Origin: Actinoplanes ianthinogenes
GTDB taxonomy: Bacteria > Actinomycetota > Actinomycetes > Mycobacteriales > Micromonosporaceae
Assembly: GCF_018324205.1 (NCBI RefSeq)
Contig: NZ_AP023356.1
Span: 7,317,501 to 7,381,500 of the forward strand
Direction: 5' to 3'
Length of the DNA: 64,000 nucleotides
The notes beneath the pieces are model-generated. The model saw only the letters and a program-made list of their open reading frames with translations. It was not told the DNA's origin and searched no databases. Shown in pieces: positions 52,522-61,462 of this stretch (position 1 is the first letter of the stretch; every line of letters begins with the position of its first letter). A program made the translations under genes and the position numbers.

Positions 52522-53454
52522 ATGAAAATCGCTTTCACTGGCAAGGGTGGCAGTGGGAAGAGCACCGTTGCCACGCTGTTCGTGGCTCACCTGCGGGCCG
52601 CCGGCCATCGCGTCCTAGCGGTCGACGCCGACGTGAACGTGCACCTCGCACCCCTGCTCGGCGTCACCGCGCACAGCCGCGGCGCCCTGTCGCATCCGGA
52701 CAACGTCACCGCCCTGCGGAGCCATCTGATCGGCGACAACACGCTCATCGGCGGGGTGCAGCGGTTCGTGGCGACCACGCCGCCGGGCCCCGGATCCCGG
52801 CCGGTCACCCTGGACCCCGGCGACCCGGTGCTGGCCGCGCACGCCGTCGCTCTGGACGAGCGCACCCACGTGATGCACGTCGGCACGTACGAGCCCGAGG
52901 AGATCGGTGCCGGCTGCTACCACGGGCACCTGGCGATCCTGGAGAACCTGCTGTCGCACCTGCGGACCCTCGATGGCGACTGGGTGGTCTGCGACATGGT
53001 GGCCGGCACCGATGCGTTCGCCAACTCCCTGCACGCGCAGTTCGACGCCATCGTGGTGGTCGTCGAGCCGACGCCGGAGTCGGTCACGGTGGCCCGCCGC
53101 TACCGGGAGCTGGCGGCCGCGGCCGGAGTTGCCGACCTGCTGGTTTTCGTCGGCAACAAGGTGGCCGACGAGATCGATCGGGACTACCTGCGGCGGGAGC
53201 TCGGGACCGAGCCGCTCACGGTGCTGACCGCACAGGCCGGCCTGCGCCGGGCCCGGCAGCTGGGTGTCTGCCCGAGCCTCACGGACCTCGACGACGCGAC
53301 GCCGCTGCGGCGCGTCGCCGAGCACGTCCGGCCGGTCGATCCCCGACGGCGACGGGCGCTGCTGCGCGACCTGCACCTGAAGACCGCAGGCAAGGATTGG
53401 GTACGGAATGCGTACGGTGATGTCAGCGATCAGCTGGAACCGGTGACTGTCTGA
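52522..53454 (+). CDS. CooC/ParA-like (MinD family) P-loop ATPase
   Basis: A 310-residue SIMIBI-class ATPase with deviant Walker A KGGSGKST (K8-T15), switch-like VDADVN, and a WVVCDMVAGTDAFA segment in place of the usual DLPAG. It resembles CooC-type nickel-insertion ATPases, and similar proteins occur in actinomycetes without CO dehydrogenase. No client enzyme is encoded nearby. It is monocistronic, between the FMN-reductase operon and a perfect terminator palindrome. Confidence 0.8.
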   Translation: MKIAFTGKGGSGKSTVATLFVAHLRAAGHRVLAVDADVNVHLAPLLGVTAHSRGALSHPDNVTALRSHLIGDNTLIGGVQRFVATTPPGPGSRPVTLDPGDPVLAAHAVALDERTHVMHVGTYEPEEIGAGCYHGHLAILENLLSHLRTLDGDWVVCDMVAGTDAFANSLHAQFDAIVVVVEPTPESVTVARRYRELAAAAGVADLLVFVGNKVADEIDRDYLRRELGTEPLTVLTAQAGLRRARQLGVCPSLTDLDDATPLRRVAEHVRPVDPRRRRALLRDLHLKTAGKDWVRNAYGDVSDQLEPVTV

Positions 53455-53511
53455 GCGCAGCGGTGTCCGCTGCCGTTTCGATCAACGGTTCCGGTGTATC
53501 CGCGGATAGCG

Positions 53512-53543
53512 GGACGGGCCCGCGGCATGCCGCGGGCCCGTCC
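53512..53543. terminator. 32-bp perfect palindrome, bidirectional terminator
   Basis: A perfect inverted repeat with arms GGACGGGCCCGCGGCA / TGCCGCGGGCCCGTCC and essentially no spacer, located between convergent genes (CooC-like on plus, subtilase on minus). As RNA it forms a very stable hairpin on either strand. Confidence 0.85.
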
Positions 53544-53557
53544 GTAGGGGAGGGAAA

Positions 53558-56500
53558 CTAGCTGACGGCGCCGATCTCGACGGAGCCGTGTCCGATGATG
53601 GCGCCCTGGTCGGTGACCACGGTCATCCGGCCGAACAGCTTGCGGCCGTTCTGCGGTGCGGCGGTGGCGGTGATCGATCCGGTCACCGTGGCGGACTGGC
53701 CGGCGCCCAGTGTCACCGGGTTCGCCGGCACGGTGAGCGAGCCGAGAGATCCGCTGTAGTAGACGTCGAGGTAGTCGTAGGCCGTGCTGCCGCTGGGCAC
53801 GGCATAGCCGTCGACCACGACCGTGTACGTGCCGGCCGCCGGCTTGGCGATCGACACGGCCTCCTCGGAGTCACCGTCCGCTTGGGAGGCGACGACGGCG
53901 CCGTTGAGCAGGACCTTGAGGTCGAGGTCCGCACCCGGGTCGCTCGCGTTGCCGATGGATACGTCAAGCCGGTCGGCACCCGCGGGAACCGCCACCTGGT
54001 ACTGCTGTGACGCTCCGTTGGCGATGGTCGGCCGGGAGCTGGCCGAACTGCCCAGCGGGCCGCCCTGCGGAACGACCGTGACCGGCCCGAACCGGTTCGT
54101 AACGGTCCAGCTCACCGGCGCCGCCTGGCCCGCCGTGATCGACGGCAGCTGCACGGTCTCCGGCTCGACGGTGACGCCCTGCACCCGTGCGGTCAGCCGG
54201 AACGGGTTGTTCAGCACCGGTGAGGTACGCCGGGACTCGACCTCGAGCTCCCACACACCCGGGATCGGGTTGGCGTACGAGCGTTCGGACGGCTTGCACG
54301 GCGAACTGTCCGACGGGTCGGAGTAGTTGGTGTAGCAGTTCGGCGTGGACGTCGGGTCGACCGGGACACCCCACGGGTTGATCGCGATCCAGCGGGTCTG
54401 CGATCCGGTCGCGATGCCCGACAGGTTCACCTGCAGCGCCGCCGCCCCGTCCGGCACGGTGACGAAGTACGACGTGGTGGAGTTGCGCTCGACGGTGCCT
54501 TCGACGTCGACCGCGTACGACGGCTGGCGCGCCGCCGTGGGGGCGACGACCGCGTTCATGACCTCGAAGTCGACCGTGCTGGTCGCCGGGTCGTCGACGC
54601 GCAGGCTCGCACTGTTGAGGCCGTCCCGGGCGGTCACGGTGACCGGGATGGTGACGGCCTTGTTCAACGGCAGCGAAACGCTGCTCGCCGAACGGAACGC
54701 CTTGTCACCCACCCAGGTCAGCTTGTGCTTGATGGCACGGTCCGGCCCCGACGTACGGGTGATCTGGACGTTGTAGACCCGGCGGGTGCCGGCAGCCTGA
54801 CCGCCGGCACCGACCGCACAGCGGTTGTAGATGCCGGTGCCGCGTCCGGGGGTGGCCAGCGCGTCGGAGAACGGCGAGCAGACCGGGGCGGATGAGGTGT
54901 AACGGCGGGTCTCCACCTTCTTCGACAGCAGCGCCCAGGCGCCGTTGACGTCCATCAGCCCGTTGCCCTGGCCGACGACCGGGACGTTCTTGATCGGGTC
55001 GGCGGAGGTGTAGAGCGCGCGGCGCAGTTGCGCCGGGGTGATCCCGCGGTCAGTGGCGAAACCGGCCGACAGCAGCAGGGCCGCGCCGCCGGTGGCCTGG
55101 GGCGAGGCCATCGAGGTGCCGTTGAACATGGCCAGCCCGATCGGCAGGGTGTAGCCCGCCTCGGCAAGGTCCGGCTCCTTGATCCAGGTGTTGACCGTGG
55201 AGATGGCCGAGCCCGGAGCAGCGATGTTGGGTTTGAACCCGCCGTCCTCGCGCGGGCCGCGCGACGAGAACGGGAACAGAGCCATGTCCTTGCGCACTAC
55301 GGAGCCGTAGTTCGCCAGCCAGGTCTGCTTGCTGACGCTGGCCGCCACGCTGACCACGTCGCCGGCGACCGACGGGTCACCGATGGTGTTCACGCCCGGC
55401 CCGGAGTTGCCGGCCGAGATGAACATCTGCACGCCGTAGTCGTTGATCAGACGGTCGTAGAGTTCCGCGCGGGCGTTGTTGCCGTCGTTGAGCGCGGGCA
55501 GCCCGCCGATCGACATGTTGACCACGTCGACGCCGCGGTTGACGACCAGGTCGACCATGCCGGTGGTCAGCGCGGCCGCGGTGCAGCCACCGCCCCACGA
55601 GCAGGCACGGGCGGAGACGATCTTGGCGCCGGGTGCCTGGCCGTCGAAGTTGGGGTTGCCGAGCATGTCGTTGGCGGCGGTGATGCCGGCCACGTGGGTG
55701 CCGTGGGTGCTCTCCGGGATGCCGATGTTGACGAAGTCGGCCACCCGGTCCAGACCGGCCGGGCTCAGGTCGACGTCCTCACGGAATTCCACGACGAACG
55801 GGATGCGCTCGGCGATCGGGGTGGCCGGGTTGTCGACGCCGAAGTGGCCGACGTCGAACTTCTCCTTGTACGGCCGCATCACGGCGTCGTCGGTGAAGTC
55901 GAGGTTCTGGTTGGTGTCGACCCGGATGTCGTGGCTGGCCGGGTCGTAGAGGATGCCGAAGACGTCGGTGGTGTCACCGTCGCGGTTGACGTCACCCGCC
56001 GGGTCGCTGCCCTTGGTGATCGCTTCGGAGAAGGTGTTGAACAGGTAGGTGCCGGCGGGGAGCTTGTAGGTGCTCGGCGGTGCGCTGAGCATGGGCCGCC
56101 AGGTCTGGTCGTTCTCCAGCAGCGGGTCGGTCGCGGTGACCCAGTCGACGATCTTGCGTTCGCCGGTCGACGTCGTCTTCAGCGCCGGGTTCTCCAGATC
56201 CACTCCGGAGTCCATGATGCCGATCGTGACGCCGCGGCCGTCCCAGGTGGGGTGCTTGCGCTTGAACTCCACCGAGCCGATGTCAGCGGTCGGCATGTAC
56301 GGGTTGGCGGCCGGGGTGCTCGCGCCGGGGCCGGGCAGGGTGGCGGCCTGCGCGGCGGCGGCCCGCGTGGTGCGATCGGCGGCCGGGTCGGGCAGCTTGA
56401 TCGTCTCGTCGAGGTCGATGGCGGCCACACCGGGCAGCTTCGCCGTCTTGACGACCTTGCCGGTCGGCACCTGTGCGAGGACGTATCCGACCTTGTCGAA

Positions 56501-56800
56501 GCGGCGGGCGACGGTTCCGCCGAGCTGCTCGACCTGTCCGGCCACGTCGTCGGCCTGCCCGGCATCGGTCGCGATGATGACGGTGACCTTGGGCTTGCCG
56601 CTGGCCACGGCCTGGTTCAGCAGATCGCTGTCGTGCGCGCCGAGCCCGGTGGCGTCGGTCTTGGGGCCGTCGCCGGGTTCGGTGACAGGCGCGGGAGCGG
56701 CCGGTTCGGCTCGGGCCGGCGTGGGTGCGCCGAGAACGGCGATACCGACTGCGGAGACGGCGGCGAGCAGCCGCCGGCTCCGGGTGAAGCGGTGTCTCAC
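53558..56800 (-). CDS. Secreted subtilisin-like serine protease (S8 family)
   Basis: A 1080-residue exported protease. The signal peptide ends near PTPARA (about residue 31). An inhibitor-like propeptide covers about 60-160. The catalytic domain has Asp197 (IMDSGVDL), His366 (STHGTHVAGI) and Ser563 (FNGTSMASP). About 450 residues of beta-rich C-terminal domains follow, the last with a pre-peptidase-type pattern (GADLDLKVLLNG). GTG 56800 is chosen because GGAGGA lies seven bases upstream; a longer frame to 56866 is unlikely. Confidence 0.92.
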   Translation of the reverse strand: MRHRFTRSRRLLAAVSAVGIAVLGAPTPARAEPAAPAPVTEPGDGPKTDATGLGAHDSDLLNQAVASGKPKVTVIIATDAGQADDVAGQVEQLGGTVARRFDKVGYVLAQVPTGKVVKTAKLPGVAAIDLDETIKLPDPAADRTTRAAAAQAATLPGPGASTPAANPYMPTADIGSVEFKRKHPTWDGRGVTIGIMDSGVDLENPALKTTSTGERKIVDWVTATDPLLENDQTWRPMLSAPPSTYKLPAGTYLFNTFSEAITKGSDPAGDVNRDGDTTDVFGILYDPASHDIRVDTNQNLDFTDDAVMRPYKEKFDVGHFGVDNPATPIAERIPFVVEFREDVDLSPAGLDRVADFVNIGIPESTHGTHVAGITAANDMLGNPNFDGQAPGAKIVSARACSWGGGCTAAALTTGMVDLVVNRGVDVVNMSIGGLPALNDGNNARAELYDRLINDYGVQMFISAGNSGPGVNTIGDPSVAGDVVSVAASVSKQTWLANYGSVVRKDMALFPFSSRGPREDGGFKPNIAAPGSAISTVNTWIKEPDLAEAGYTLPIGLAMFNGTSMASPQATGGAALLLSAGFATDRGITPAQLRRALYTSADPIKNVPVVGQGNGLMDVNGAWALLSKKVETRRYTSSAPVCSPFSDALATPGRGTGIYNRCAVGAGGQAAGTRRVYNVQITRTSGPDRAIKHKLTWVGDKAFRSASSVSLPLNKAVTIPVTVTARDGLNSASLRVDDPATSTVDFEVMNAVVAPTAARQPSYAVDVEGTVERNSTTSYFVTVPDGAAALQVNLSGIATGSQTRWIAINPWGVPVDPTSTPNCYTNYSDPSDSSPCKPSERSYANPIPGVWELEVESRRTSPVLNNPFRLTARVQGVTVEPETVQLPSITAGQAAPVSWTVTNRFGPVTVVPQGGPLGSSASSRPTIANGASQQYQVAVPAGADRLDVSIGNASDPGADLDLKVLLNGAVVASQADGDSEEAVSIAKPAAGTYTVVVDGYAVPSGSTAYDYLDVYYSGSLGSLTVPANPVTLGAGQSATVTGSITATAAPQNGRKLFGRMTVVTDQGAIIGHGSVEIGAVS

Positions 56801-57064
56801 GGGTGGGTCCTCCGCGGGGTCGGCGCCCGCAAAGGGTGGCGGGCGCATCCAGCGGATCTTCTCCATAGAGTTACTTCGCAGTCACTGGCGTCGATTCAAT
56901 CGTGATCGGGCTGTGACGTGCATAAATGACCATGTGTTCGCTCATCCTCTTCCGGTGCGGTGAACTCGGCGCCAGCGGTGGCCGTAGCTAGTCCGTGACG
57001 GCGCAGTTCGCGCCGTTGCTTGCCGCGGGCTTTGTGCCGGTGGGCGGCTTGGAGGGGAGAGTTC

Positions 57065-57826
57065 GTGCATCGAAGCGTCTTGTCGGCCCGTCGAGGGGTG
57101 GCCCATCGGGCGCTGGTGGCGCTGGTGGCGGCGGTGACCTTGGCCGCCTGCGCACCGACGACGCCTGGCGCTGAGCCGTCGGGGGTCACGGCGGCAACGG
57201 GATCACCAGGCGCGCGGCGCGAGCCGTCCGCGAACCGCGGTGACACCGACCCGGAGTGCACGAAGGCGACCAAGGTCTCGATCGACGAGGAACACTCCGG
57301 CAACAAGGACACCTTCGCGTTCAGCCCGCGCGAGGTGACTGTCCGGCGCGGCGGCTTCCTCGCTGTCACGAACAAGTCCGGTGTAGTGCATACCTTGGTC
57401 ACGACGCCCGACGCCCGGATCGTCACAAGCGTGATCGACCTGAAGGAGCGCCAGGTCATCCAGTTCAGCAGGTCAGGGACCTTCACAGTGCAGAGCGCGG
57501 ACGCGGCTCATCGTGCGGATCTGCGCGTGCGCGTGTCGGGTGAGAGCGGGTGCGGTACGCCCAAGGCCACGCTGACCATCACCGGCCGATCGTCGTTTCG
57601 GCCGGCGAAGATCTCCGTGGCAGCCACCCAGAATTTCACCGTGGTGAACGAGTCGGGAACGGCGCAGACGGTCATGTGCACCCCCGATCCGGGCGGGAAC
57701 CGGGACAACGCGCGGCTGGACAAGGGCGAAGCCCAGATTCTCGCCATCGATCGGCCGGGCCGCTACGTCTGTGCCAGCACTCAGCACCCGCAGGCAAAGG
57801 CCACGATCACGGTCACCGGCGGATGA
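57065..57826 (+). CDS. Lipoprotein with two cupredoxin-like domains
   Basis: A 253-residue lipoprotein. The signal peptide has lipobox LAAC (Cys27). Two beta-sandwich modules resembling cupredoxins follow (FSPREVTVRRGGFLAVTN and SFRPAKISVAATQNFTVVN). The second ends in YVCASTQHPQAKATITV, a C-x4-H pattern like a copper-ligand loop, but a full Cys-His-His-Met set is not evident, so copper binding is uncertain. A GGAGGGGAG precedes the GTG at 57065. It is divergent from the subtilase gene. Confidence 0.7.
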   Translation: MHRSVLSARRGVAHRALVALVAAVTLAACAPTTPGAEPSGVTAATGSPGARREPSANRGDTDPECTKATKVSIDEEHSGNKDTFAFSPREVTVRRGGFLAVTNKSGVVHTLVTTPDARIVTSVIDLKERQVIQFSRSGTFTVQSADAAHRADLRVRVSGESGCGTPKATLTITGRSSFRPAKISVAATQNFTVVNESGTAQTVMCTPDPGGNRDNARLDKGEAQILAIDRPGRYVCASTQHPQAKATITVTGG

Positions 57827-57861
57827 CTCCAGCCAGGGCTGGCCCGCGGCGGCGACCTCGA

Positions 57862-59550
57862 TCAGCCGTTGGTTGACACCCTCGCCTCGTAGCCGCTGAC
57901 CAGACCGTGGAGCTTGTCAGCGAGAACGGCCAGGTCGTCGCAGGCGTGCTGGGTGACGCCGGCGGCGGACTGGGTCTGTTCGGTTGCGGCTCGCAGGTCG
58001 GCGGTATTGCCGGCGATCAGTTGGGAGCCGCCGGCCGCCTCGGCGAGGCTGCGGCTGATCTCCGCGGTGGTGGCGGTCTGCTCCTCCACCGCGGAGGCGA
58101 TCGTGGTCTGCGAGTCGCTGATCCGTTCGATGATCGAGCTGATATCGCTGATCGCCGCGACGACGGCGGCGGTGTCGGCTTGGATGGTGTCCATCCGGCT
58201 GGTGATGTCGCCGGTGGCGCGCGCGGTCTCCTGGGCGAGGTCTTTCACCTCGCTGGCCACGACGGCGAAGCCTTTTCCGGCCTCGCCGGCGCGGGCTGCC
58301 TCGATGGTGGCGTTGAGGGCCAGCAGGTTGGTCTGCTCTGCGATCCCGTTGATCAGCGTGACCACACCGCTGATCTCGGCGGAGCTCTCGCCGAGCCGGT
58401 GGACTGTTCGCCGGGTGGATTCGGCCACGTTCACGGCGGAGGACGCCACCTCGGCGGCCTGGGCCGCGTTCTGCGAGATCTCATTGATCGACGCAGTCAT
58501 CTGCTCGACGCCGGCCGAGACGGTCGCCACGTTGAGTGACACTTCGTCGGCAACGGCGGAGACGTTGCCGGTGCGATCGGTTGCCGTGCTGCTCGAGGTG
58601 AGCAGGTCACCGCTGGTCCCGGTGAGGCGCTGCGCCGCTTCACGCAACTCGTCGGCACTGGCGCGGACGGCCAGCACCAGACTGCGGATCTGCTCGAACA
58701 GCGCGTTGAAGCCGTCGGTCAGTTCCCGCAGCTCATTGGTGCCCCCCGCGGCGAGGGTGAAGTCGAGGTTCTTCGGGTCTCGGGCGCGCAGCGCGGTGGC
58801 GTAACGCACGATGGTGCTGCCGATCAGTCGATGGATGAGGCCCAGCACGGCGATGATCCCGCACACCATGATCACGATCAGCACGAGGAGGATGGTTACG
58901 AGGCGGTGCGTCTCGGCGGCTGCCACGCTGACCTGACGCTGCGCGTTCGCCTGCAGTTGTCTCTGAAAGTCGCCGACCGGGGTGGTGATCAGGGCTTTGT
59001 CGTGGGCGTACTGGTTGTCGGACATGATCCGCGCGGCGAGGGCCATCTTGGCCGGTGCGGACAGTGCCGCGTCGGACGCTTTCAAATGGAAGGCGGCGAC
59101 CGGGGCGGGCATGGCGGCCGGGGCGACGCCCTGCGCTTCCAGGACCAGCCGCATCGCCCGCGTCTCGGTGTTGACCAGGGCGTCAGAGTTCTGTTTCGCG
59201 GTGGCGAGCAAGTCGAAGAGGGCTGCCGGCATGCCGAGCGACTTCAGCTCAGCGATGACCCGGTCCCGCGTCTTGGTCTGGTTGATCTCGTTCCAGTACG
59301 TGTCCAAGTGCTGTTTCTCGCCGGTGACCGCGTACATGCGGGCTTCATTGGTCAGCAGGTCGGAGGCGGCGCCGAGGTCCAGGGCGAGCTGCTTGTACCG
59401 GGTTTGCCGCTCGTAGGCGGCACGCTCCGTGGACATCGCCCGGTCGGTCGCCAGGGCGGTATAGCCGAGCAACGCCGCCAGCACCGCCAGGACCGCCGCT
59501 GTGCCCCAGGTCAGAGTCGATTGCTTCAACGAAAGCCCAGTACGCCGCAC
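57862..59550 (-). CDS. Methyl-accepting chemotaxis protein
   Basis: A 562-residue chemoreceptor. It has a membrane segment near residues 14-36, an extracytoplasmic four-helix-type sensor (to about 205), a second membrane segment (about 208-230), a HAMP-like region, and a signalling domain with the hairpin tip LINGIAEQTNLLALNATIEAARAGEAGKGFAVVA. GTG 59550 is chosen for GGAAAGGA nine bases upstream. No other chemotaxis genes lie in the window, but a PilZ protein gene is divergent from it. Confidence 0.92.
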   Translation of the reverse strand: MRRTGLSLKQSTLTWGTAAVLAVLAALLGYTALATDRAMSTERAAYERQTRYKQLALDLGAASDLLTNEARMYAVTGEKQHLDTYWNEINQTKTRDRVIAELKSLGMPAALFDLLATAKQNSDALVNTETRAMRLVLEAQGVAPAAMPAPVAAFHLKASDAALSAPAKMALAARIMSDNQYAHDKALITTPVGDFQRQLQANAQRQVSVAAAETHRLVTILLVLIVIMVCGIIAVLGLIHRLIGSTIVRYATALRARDPKNLDFTLAAGGTNELRELTDGFNALFEQIRSLVLAVRASADELREAAQRLTGTSGDLLTSSSTATDRTGNVSAVADEVSLNVATVSAGVEQMTASINEISQNAAQAAEVASSAVNVAESTRRTVHRLGESSAEISGVVTLINGIAEQTNLLALNATIEAARAGEAGKGFAVVASEVKDLAQETARATGDITSRMDTIQADTAAVVAAISDISSIIERISDSQTTIASAVEEQTATTAEISRSLAEAAGGSQLIAGNTADLRAATEQTQSAAGVTQHACDDLAVLADKLHGLVSGYEARVSTNG

Positions 59551-59861
59551 GACAAACCATCCTTTCCGCCGCAGCGTACGAAAGCGGCTGCGGCGGACCT
59601 CCCTTTCAGCGATAACGGCCGCACTCAACCGGGCAGGTGTTAGTGTTCCGCGGTCGCGGGCACCGGAAGCTGGCGGGTTACGGCCCCGCCGACCCGATTC
59701 CCTGTTTTCGTTCCTCGACCGCCCCGGGCAACCGTGTAGCCCGATCGCCGACGGAGCGGCAAACCACTCCCTGACCGCAACCGAAACCCTCACCTCCGGG
59801 CGCTGCCTGCCGAACGATGCGGTCGAGCCGATTCCCACCCTATTCGCGAGGTGTCTTCATC
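59551..59861. other. 311-bp divergent intergenic region without a recognised element
   Basis: Lies between the divergent chemoreceptor and PilZ genes and must hold both promoters. I looked for a c-di-GMP riboswitch because of the PilZ neighbour. One short GGCAAACC occurs near 59757, but the other conserved GEMM elements are absent. Confidence 0.4.
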
Positions 59862-60512
59862 ATGCTTGCTGCGGCCACCGCCACCGTCGGGCTGCCCGCC
59901 GTCGGTACGCCGATGTTTCTCGTCCTGGGCGAAGGGATGAACTTCCGGTCCCGCCTCGAGTCGATCGACGTGAACCATTTCACGGTCGCCGCGCCGCTCG
60001 AGACTGCCGGCCCCTGCGTCATAGCCCCCGGACAGCAGTTCGACGTGTTCTGGGCGCCGCCGGGTACTCGGGTCGTGGTCCCCGCCCGCCTGGTGGCGGT
60101 CGGCGACGAGGCTCCGTTCCGGTGGACCCTCACCCCGGCCGGGGCTGCACACCACAGCAACCGTCGCGAGTTCGTCCGCGGCGGCGGTGGCGCTGCCGTC
60201 CAGCTGACGGTGGACGGCCGGGGGATCGAGGGCGCACTCCTGGACATCAGCGAAGGCGGCCTGCGCTGCTGGATCGACGAGCCGGCGGCGCTGGCCGCCG
60301 GTGAGCGCGTCAGGGCCGCCGTCGCGCTCGGCACCTTGGGTGCGATCGAGGTGAGCGGCACGATCCTGACCGTCCGGGACGCCCCGCACGGCGATCCGGG
60401 CCGCCACGTCGTGGTGACATTCGACCCGCAAGAGAGCGCGGCCCGGGCGATCCGCCGGTATGTCATGGACTGGGAGGTCCACGAGCGTCGCCTCCACCGG
60501 GACGCTGCCTGA
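59862..60512 (+). CDS. PilZ-domain c-di-GMP-binding protein
   Basis: A 216-residue protein. The N-terminal YcgR-like flagellar-brake-type barrel (about 15-95) is followed by a PilZ domain with the c-di-GMP ligands R102-x3-R106 (RREFVR) and D128-x-S-x2-G133 (DISEGG). Both motifs are intact. It is the only clear c-di-GMP receptor here and may respond to the two GGDEF enzymes in the window. ATG 59862 follows GAGGTG; the longer frame to 59817 is less likely. Confidence 0.88.
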   Translation: MLAAATATVGLPAVGTPMFLVLGEGMNFRSRLESIDVNHFTVAAPLETAGPCVIAPGQQFDVFWAPPGTRVVVPARLVAVGDEAPFRWTLTPAGAAHHSNRREFVRGGGGAAVQLTVDGRGIEGALLDISEGGLRCWIDEPAALAAGERVRAAVALGTLGAIEVSGTILTVRDAPHGDPGRHVVVTFDPQESAARAIRRYVMDWEVHERRLHRDAA

Positions 60513-60523
60513 GTCTTGTTCCT

Positions 60524-60620
60524 CGCCAGAGCAGGCTTTTGACGCGACGACCCGACTTCACCGCCAAGAGGCGGTGGGTCCTCGACCTGTACGACCATCC
60601 ACCCTTCGGCAGCAGGGTGG
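60524..60620 (+). pseudogene. Apparent IS630-type transposase remnant
   Basis: In one frame the segment reads TRRPDFTAKRRWVLDLYDHPP, which closely resembles the DPDFxAKxxxVLxLYDxPP region just before the catalytic DEFGP motif of actinobacterial IS630-family transposases. The DEFGP part is missing and the frame runs into unrelated sequence to a stop at 60670. No terminal repeats are seen. A decayed insertion sequence is likely; the match is short. Confidence 0.5.
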
Positions 60621-60683
60621 CCCGCCGCAGTATGGGTATCGGCGCTGTTCGAATACGAAGAGCAAGCTGACGTTCCCGCTCCC

Positions 60684-60720
60684 GATGGGGGTGTCCCGGC
60701 ATTGCCGGGGCGCCCCCATC
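60684..60720. terminator. Strong hairpin between convergent PilZ and TetR genes
   Basis: GATGGGGGTGTCCCGGC and GCCGGGGCGCCCCCATC form a 17-pair stem with two wobble or mismatch positions and a three-base loop. It lies 18 bases from the TetR stop, a likely terminator for both strands. Confidence 0.75.
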
Positions 60721-60737
60721 GGTGTTCCGCGGGAAGG

Positions 60738-61343
60738 TCAGGCCGATCGTCGGGCCTGCCCCGTGACCGCTTCGATGGCCGCGGCGACAGTCCGGCGTAG
60801 CTCTGCGGCGTCTGCTCCGGCCCGCGAACGCAGGTTCACTCCGTGGGCCAGCAGCGCCAGAACCTGGGCCCCGGTCTCAGGGTCCGCGTTCTCGGCGAGC
60901 TGGCCCTGGCTCTGGGCTGTCGTCAGCGCCGCGCGCAGCGCGTCGTGCAGGCGCCGATGCTGTCGATCGAGCACCGCCCGGACGTCGGCATCCCCGTTCT
61001 CGGTGCCCGCGTGGGCGTTGGAGATCATGCAGCCCCACTGGGCGAACTCACCCGAGCAGCGCATGTCGATGAGGTTGGCGAAGAAGTCGACGACAGCCGG
61101 CAATCCCCGCCCGTCCTGCGCCAGGCGGCCGAGCACCGGATGTGACCGGTCGCTGACGTACCGTTCGAGAGCGGCCATGTAGAGCTGCTGCTTGCCGCCG
61201 AAGGTGGCATACAGGCTGGAGCGGTTGAGGCCGGTCGCGTTGACGATGTCCTGGATTCCGGTCGACGCGACGCCCTGCTTCCAGAAGAGCCGCACGACCG
61301 TGTCCAGGGTGGCATCCGGATCGAAGTGCTTGATGTCCGGCAT
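60738..61343 (-). CDS. TetR-family transcriptional regulator
   Basis: A 201-residue TetR protein. The N-terminal helix-turn-helix is typical (GVASTGIQDIVNATGLNRSS, then LYATFGGKQQLY), and the C-terminal ligand-binding domain has a Cys pair region (MRCSGEFAQWGCMI) that could be redox-active. It is divergent from a peroxiredoxin gene. Two near-identical palindromes in the shared upstream region are its probable operators. Confidence 0.92.
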   Translation of the reverse strand: MPDIKHFDPDATLDTVVRLFWKQGVASTGIQDIVNATGLNRSSLYATFGGKQQLYMAALERYVSDRSHPVLGRLAQDGRGLPAVVDFFANLIDMRCSGEFAQWGCMISNAHAGTENGDADVRAVLDRQHRRLHDALRAALTTAQSQGQLAENADPETGAQVLALLAHGVNLRSRAGADAAELRRTVAAAIEAVTGQARRSA

Positions 61344-61359
61344 GGCTCACCTCGTCATC

Positions 61360-61440
61360 TTGTAACGGAAGTTCCAAGATACTCCCGCGAGTGTCTGGCC
61401 ATGACATGCCTGTACGGCTATCTTGAAACGACCGGTCCAA
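61360..61440. promoter_or_regulatory. Twin TetR operators in the divergent TetR/peroxiredoxin promoter
   Basis: TTGTAACGGAAGTTCCAA (61360-61377) and TTGAAACGACCGGTCCAA (61423-61440) are each imperfect palindromes of the form TTGNAAC-N4-GTTNCAA. They flank a 45-bp spacer. The first lies 17 bases from the TetR start, the second 22 bases from the peroxiredoxin start. Such symmetry indicates autorepression and control of the peroxiredoxin gene. Confidence 0.75.
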
Positions 61441-61462
61441 CTTCTTCTCTCGGAGGAGCTCC

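Noticed and set aside
59700..59861. Possible c-di-GMP (GEMM) riboswitch before the PilZ gene
   Set aside because: Only a short GGCAAACC matches; the partner conserved segments and the tetraloop-receptor helix are missing.
60559..60620. Two short hairpins (CACCGCC-AAGA-GGCGGTG and CCACCCT...AGGGTGG) as a structured RNA
   Set aside because: They lie inside the probable transposase remnant and are more simply explained as GC-rich coding relics.
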